Source: DASQPA01 sp963756455 (GTDB lineage Bacteria; Acidobacteriota; Thermoanaerobaculia; Multivoradales; UBA5704). From it: a stretch of 64,000 nucleotides of DNA. Under the pieces are notes generated by a model. The model was not told the DNA's origin, searched no databases, and saw only the letters and a list, made by a program, of their open reading frames with translations. Shown one piece after another: positions 60,763 to 64,000 of this stretch; the first letter of the stretch is position 1, and each line of letters starts with the position of its first letter. The stretch spans positions 1,178,001-1,242,000 of the forward strand of contig CAVWNC010000003.1 of NCBI GenBank assembly GCA_963756455.1, given 5' to 3'. The position numbers were made by a program, and so were the translations under genes.

Positions 60763-61074
60763 GGGATCTCCTTTGCGTTGTGCGCGAGGCGCGTTTCCTC
60801 TCCAGACTGGCTTTCGGGAGGTTTATTCCCTGGCGCGCTGCGGGTTTCTGGATCTCCTCAAGGTCAAATCTGTAGGGGGTAGGGAGCGGCCCGAGGGCCC
60901 AGGAAGGGCGATCAACGCCAGATGGAGAAAATTCTGACCGCGGTTGAGTCGGAAGAAGCCAAGCCAAATGTGCTCGGGCGCCTGGGCGTAAATTCCCGGC
61001 GCCCGTCCGTCCATGTATTACGAGGATCGATAAACTCGTGGCTGGTATGGCCGCGACGGCGAAAGGAGATTTTC
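60763..61074. other. Intergenic region with a leader hairpin before the 764-residue gene
   Basis: 312 bp between divergent genes. It contains a strong stem-loop at 60975-61005 (listed separately) and an AAAGGAG ribosome-binding site 7 bases before the ATG at 61075. I see no coding sequence. It probably includes both divergent promoters. Confidence 0.5.
60975..61005 (+). promoter_or_regulatory. GC-rich leader hairpin
   Basis: CGGGCGCC pairs with GGCGCCCG, extended by GGG/CCC around an 8-base loop with one bulged T. It sits 70 bp before the ATG of the unknown 764-residue gene. There is no T-tract, so it is not a simple terminator; it could be a regulatory leader structure. Confidence 0.5.
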
Positions 61075-63369
61075 ATGAGCGATGGATCTTTGCCACTTGG
61101 AGACCTTGGCGCCGCGGTCGAGGGTGCCGCCGAGGCTCTCGCCGCAGATCTCGCAGCGGGAACGACGTTCAACGGACTGCAGGCAGGAGGGGCGGGGGCG
61201 GACGGCACCCTGTTCCCCAATCCGCTCGCACTCTCCGGCTCTACTTCGCTGGCGCTCGGGTCCACGAATCTCGCTCTGGGCGCCTCAGGCTCGTACCAGG
61301 TGTTCGCCCTCACCGGCGGATTTCAGGATCCTGACAAGATCGTGAGTCCCCAGCCCGGCTTCGCCTGGCTCAAGCACGAGCTCGACGCCAAGGTTTCGGC
61401 GAGCGGCAGCGGTGGAACGGGCAGCGTCACCGTGGGGCTGGATGTCGGGGCGACCGCCCGCCTTCTCGACTACCGCCGCCACCCGGCGACTGACAAGGTA
61501 GCGGAAGACGTCCTTGCCGAGATCGCGAAACCACGTCTGCCCCATCGGATGAGCGACCTGCGGGAGATGGCCGCGGGCGACTCCGTGGGGCTTGTCGCCT
61601 CCGGCACGCTCGCCTTCAGCGCGGTCTTCACCTACGCGGACCTCCTTCCGGGGACAGTTTCGATCCTCGATCAGCAACTCGGGATCGCTGGCGCCGCGGC
61701 ATTCGAGATCTCCACGGGCGCCAAGGTAGAGGTCGACTTCAGCGCGGACGACGAGCTCAGTCTGATCTTCTCTCGCGGCACCGCTCGCGACTTCAGCATC
61801 GACGTGAAGAAAGTCGAGACGACCAGCCTCGGCGCCACCGCGACCCTCGGAGTCACCGCGAAGCTCAAGAATTCCACGCAGCTTGCAACGCTGATTCAGT
61901 CCTACCTGATCGCTCGGCTCGGCACCCCCTACCAGGAGATCCAGAGCCTCCTAGGCAAGCTCGCAACGGCAACCGATGTTTCGCAGCTCTCCCCGGCCGA
62001 GCAGCAACTGCTCCAGGCCATCGTGACGAAGCTCAACCTGGGAGACGTCCAGGCGCAGTTCGACGCCGTGCGGACGAAAGTACTGGCGCTACCTAACTAC
62101 CTACAAACTGAGCTCGAGCCGAAGCTTGCGGTCCAGCTCCAGTTCGCTTTCACCGCCAGCTACACTCGCATCAAGACGGATCAGACCCTCGTCTCCTTTG
62201 AGGCCAGCGATGCGGCGCTTGAGAAATTGCTACCGTCTCTCGTCGTGGGCGACTTGAGGCCGGTCACCGCGGCCCTCACCGGGTCCGGCAACTCTGATCT
62301 CCTCCTGCACAACTACCTGTCGAGCCAGCAAATCACGACGCAGCGGTCGTTCGGCTTCAGCCTTTCGATCGGCGGTTGGGCGGCCATGGGGAAGGAGACG
62401 ACGACCGTTTCCGAATCCGCGCAGAAAAACATCGCGCAGCAGGTGCGATGGAGCTTCGACGGCACATCCATCTACCAGTCGAAATGGGGGCAAGCGAGCG
62501 AGAGCTACGGCTTCGAACTCACGACGGCGATGCAGGACTTCGCTCCCCAGCCGACCGCAGGGAATGTCACCTTGGGAGCGAACCTGAGCTGGACTTGGGA
62601 GGATAAGTTGGCGCCGGCACTCCAGAGCAGGATACTCGACCTCGCCAACATTTGGCGGGTCCTGGATATCGCAGACAGAGACAAACAGGTCGGCGCGCTC
62701 GCTCCGCTCGCCAACCAATCCGTGCATGCCGAGCTCGCTCTCACCCTCGGCGATCCGGGCGTGCGGCGCCTACCCTACGTCCCCAAGCCGACCCTGCAGA
62801 GCGCCTGGATCAACGCCATGGCGGAGAGCCTGCCAAGGCTGCTTGCACCGGAATTCAGCTCGGTGGTGGACATCCGTCAACGGAGCAAGATCTACCGAGG
62901 TGTCGCGGCCTGGACCTTCGGGCAGACGACCAGCGCCGAACTGGGAGTGTCACCCTCCTATGCCAAGGCAGTACCCGCCCTGTCCACACTCGACGAGATT
63001 CATCTGCGGCAGATCGACCTGCCCTCCGGGTCCTCGCAGGATAGCAACTGGACCGTGTACAGCCTGGACACGCTTTGGAATCCCGAGAAGGCAGCCATGT
63101 GGCATCTCTACCAACGGATCAATGGCTCCCTGCTCAGGCTGCAGAACTTCCTTGAAGGCAAGGCAAACTATCAGGCGATCGCAGGAGTGTTTTCGGACCT
63201 CGAAACAGTGGCCGCTGAGGAATACCTGGCACGCCTTCTCGGCTCCCTCATCTCGCAGGTGCTCGGTGGCGCTGTCGGTCTGGTCTCGGGAACCCTCACC
63301 GTGGCACCCACGAGCGGCACCGCCAACGCGATCGTCTTCGCGGGAACCAACAATCCTGTCATGGCATAA
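61075..63369 (+). CDS. Large protein of unknown function (764 residues)
   Basis: I do not recognise this protein. It has no signal peptide or transmembrane segment. The sequence looks strand-rich, with long Ser/Thr/Gly/Ala-rich regions (about residues 50-110, SGSTSLALGSTNLALGASGS), a mid helical region (about 265-390, SYLIARLGTPYQEIQSLLGK, SPAEQQLLQAIVTKLNLGDV), a strand-rich region at 400-560 with many aromatic residues (TSIYQSKWGQASESYGFELT) and a final alpha region (660-764). Its codon use is less GC-extreme than neighbours. It has AAAGGAG 7 bases before the ATG and is a single-gene unit flanked by repeats and a regulatory hairpin. It may be a structural, cargo or surface-associated protein; that is a guess. 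Confidence 0.75.
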   Translation: MSDGSLPLGDLGAAVEGAAEALAADLAAGTTFNGLQAGGAGADGTLFPNPLALSGSTSLALGSTNLALGASGSYQVFALTGGFQDPDKIVSPQPGFAWLKHELDAKVSASGSGGTGSVTVGLDVGATARLLDYRRHPATDKVAEDVLAEIAKPRLPHRMSDLREMAAGDSVGLVASGTLAFSAVFTYADLLPGTVSILDQQLGIAGAAAFEISTGAKVEVDFSADDELSLIFSRGTARDFSIDVKKVETTSLGATATLGVTAKLKNSTQLATLIQSYLIARLGTPYQEIQSLLGKLATATDVSQLSPAEQQLLQAIVTKLNLGDVQAQFDAVRTKVLALPNYLQTELEPKLAVQLQFAFTASYTRIKTDQTLVSFEASDAALEKLLPSLVVGDLRPVTAALTGSGNSDLLLHNYLSSQQITTQRSFGFSLSIGGWAAMGKETTTVSESAQKNIAQQVRWSFDGTSIYQSKWGQASESYGFELTTAMQDFAPQPTAGNVTLGANLSWTWEDKLAPALQSRILDLANIWRVLDIADRDKQVGALAPLANQSVHAELALTLGDPGVRRLPYVPKPTLQSAWINAMAESLPRLLAPEFSSVVDIRQRSKIYRGVAAWTFGQTTSAELGVSPSYAKAVPALSTLDEIHLRQIDLPSGSSQDSNWTVYSLDTLWNPEKAAMWHLYQRINGSLLRLQNFLEGKANYQAIAGVFSDLETVAAEEYLARLLGSLISQVLGGAVGLVSGTLTVAPTSGTANAIVFAGTNNPVMA

Positions 63370-63387
63370 GACGATGCCCTTTCCCAA

Positions 63388-63474
63388 GCCGGGCAGGCAC
63401 GGGGGCTCTGCCCCATAGGCGCTAACTGATCCGAGCCGGGCAGCGTAGGGGCAGAGCCCCTGTGCCTGCCCGGC
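63388..63474. repeat. Palindromic intergenic element, copy 2 (27-bp arms)
   Basis: Arm 63388-63414 and arm 63448-63474 are inverse complements in 26 of 27 positions (GCCGGGCAGGCAC then GGGGCTCTGCCCC). The right arm is preceded by CGTA, giving CGTAGGGGC, as in the copy at 30012. It lies 19 bp after the stop of the unknown gene and would also serve as a transcription barrier. Confidence 0.85.
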
Positions 63475-63529
63475 CCTCCACGAGCGTTGCGCTCCCCCCT
63501 GGACGGAAGGCGGTTGGGGCAACCCTCCC

Positions 63530-63697
63530 GGCGGTCGTCGCCGTCAGTACGGCGGCCATCGCCGGCAGTCTGGCGGTCGTCGCTGGGAGTCCGGCAGTCA
63601 TCGCCGGCGGTCTGGCGGTCGTCGCTGGGAGTCCGGCAGTCATCGCCGGCAGTACGGCAGTCGTCGCCGGCAGTACGGCGGCCATCGCCGGGGCCGC
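63530..63697. repeat. Minisatellite: eight 21-bp units
   Basis: Eight consecutive 21-bp units, consensus GGCRGTCRTCGCYGGSAGTMY. Units 3 and 5 (63572-63592 and 63614-63634) are identical. All unit boundaries are in register. It is non-coding by context: frames through it give only 7-residue repeats. Confidence 0.9.
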
Positions 63698-63811
63698 AAA
63701 AAGAGGCGTGGAGGGCCTGCACTCTCGTGGACGATGCGGAGGTCGTCGGGGCGACCCCAGGCGCCGAAACGGCACCCTCACGGGTCGAGGTGAGGGTGGA
63801 GTGCCGCGTTC

Positions 63812-64000
63812 CTACCCCCGCAGCACGTCCTGCATCAGAAGCATCAGCGCCTGGCTACTGAACGGCTTCTTGAGAAAGTGGTAGGGCCCGTCGCCCAAGA
63901 GCGACTCCTCGGCCACGACGTCCTCGGGATAGCCGGTGGTGAAGATCACCTTGGTCTCGGCGCGGAGGGGAGTCAAGAGGCGGGCGAGCTCCTGACCGCT
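63812..64000 (-). CDS. Response-regulator receiver domain, C-terminus (partial)
   Basis: The last 62 residues of a minus-strand protein whose start is beyond base 64000. The sequence ELARLLTPLRAETKVIFTTG is the beta4 strand with the conserved Thr, followed by the beta5 LKKPF motif with the conserved Lys (YHFLKKPFSSQALMLLMQDV). It ends with the receiver fold, so the domain is C-terminal: most likely a hybrid histidine kinase or a response regulator with an N-terminal output. The phospho-accepting Asp is outside the window. Confidence 0.8.
   Translation of the reverse strand, partial: SGQELARLLTPLRAETKVIFTTGYPEDVVAEESLLGDGPYHFLKKPFSSQALMLLMQDVLRG

Noticed and set aside
63462..63884. Plus-strand 140-codon frame encoding repeated AVVAGSPAVIAG
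   Set aside because: It is produced by the 21-bp minisatellite and has no conserved start or domain; the minus frames are equally open.

Overview
The window reads as a GC-rich, Gram-negative chromosome. Lipid A/Kdo genes, a TonB-type Oar-like receptor, several lipoproteins with lipoboxes and Sec signal peptides all point to an outer membrane. Secreted S9 peptidases, DUF4331/DUF4198 proteins, sulfatase-TPR and PMT-TPR fusions, an UvrA2-type ATPase and a RicT/Hfq-like pair are a mix most familiar from Acidobacteriota. That assignment is inference; no rRNA or other direct marker is present, and I saw no tRNA, CRISPR array, prophage or transposase.

Layout. 1-0.8 kb: ECF sigma and partial anti-sigma (minus strand). 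0.9-4.2 kb: waaA-lpxK-lpxL-like operon for lipid A/Kdo assembly. 4.5-5.8 kb: AT-richer island with a TPR protein. 5.8-9.5 kb: PMT-like glycosyltransferase, biotin carrier protein and biotin carboxylase, the last with a one-base frameshift. 9.5-11.8 kb: B12-binding radical SAM protein with a PqqD-like tail, just downstream of a 57-residue TTG-start peptide preceded by a perfect Shine-Dalgarno sequence; this is a candidate RiPP system. 11.9-12.9 kb: LysE pseudogene and YefM/YoeB toxin-antitoxin pair. 12.9-22.6 kb: spermidine synthase-like membrane protein, DegT aminotransferase, zinc-ribbon protein, HicB-like antitoxin, PMT-TPR protein, an S9 peptidase fused to a formylglycine-generating-enzyme-like domain, a frameshifted VOC gene and a coiled-coil protein. 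23-28 kb: UvrA2-like ATPase, DUF421 protein, DEAD-box helicase. 28.5-35.6 kb: exported proteins (DUF3108, Cu/Zn SOD, BNR-like lipoprotein, DUF4331, DUF4198), then a second ECF sigma/anti-sigma pair. 35.7-45.1 kb: housekeeping genes pta, purD, ricT, hfq-like, pdxA, gatB, ftsE and ftsX, interrupted at 40.7-41.8 kb by two DUF433/DUF5615 modules, one of them wrecked. 45.2-58.5 kb: ferritin-like protein, sulfatase-like TPR protein, TonB receptor, DUF2142 protein, two divergent S9 peptidases, trypsin-like protease. 58.5-64 kb: third ECF sigma/anti-sigma pair, a small membrane/exported gene pair, a 764-residue protein I do not recognise, palindromic and minisatellite repeats, and the end of a receiver-domain protein.

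Genes are tightly packed, with many 1-bp and 4-bp start/stop overlaps (ATGA, GTGA, and one apparent CTGA). Three recurring non-coding themes stand out. The first is 9-bp-period minisatellites inside signal peptides and linkers of many genes, plus a clean 21-bp minisatellite between genes. The second is A/T tracts phased with the DNA helix in two intergenic regions. The third is palindromic elements beginning CGTAGGGGC. Several genes are broken (biotin carboxylase, VOC, LysE, one toxin). The two small frameshifts could be sequencing or assembly errors; the LysE deletion and the toxin mosaic look like real decay.
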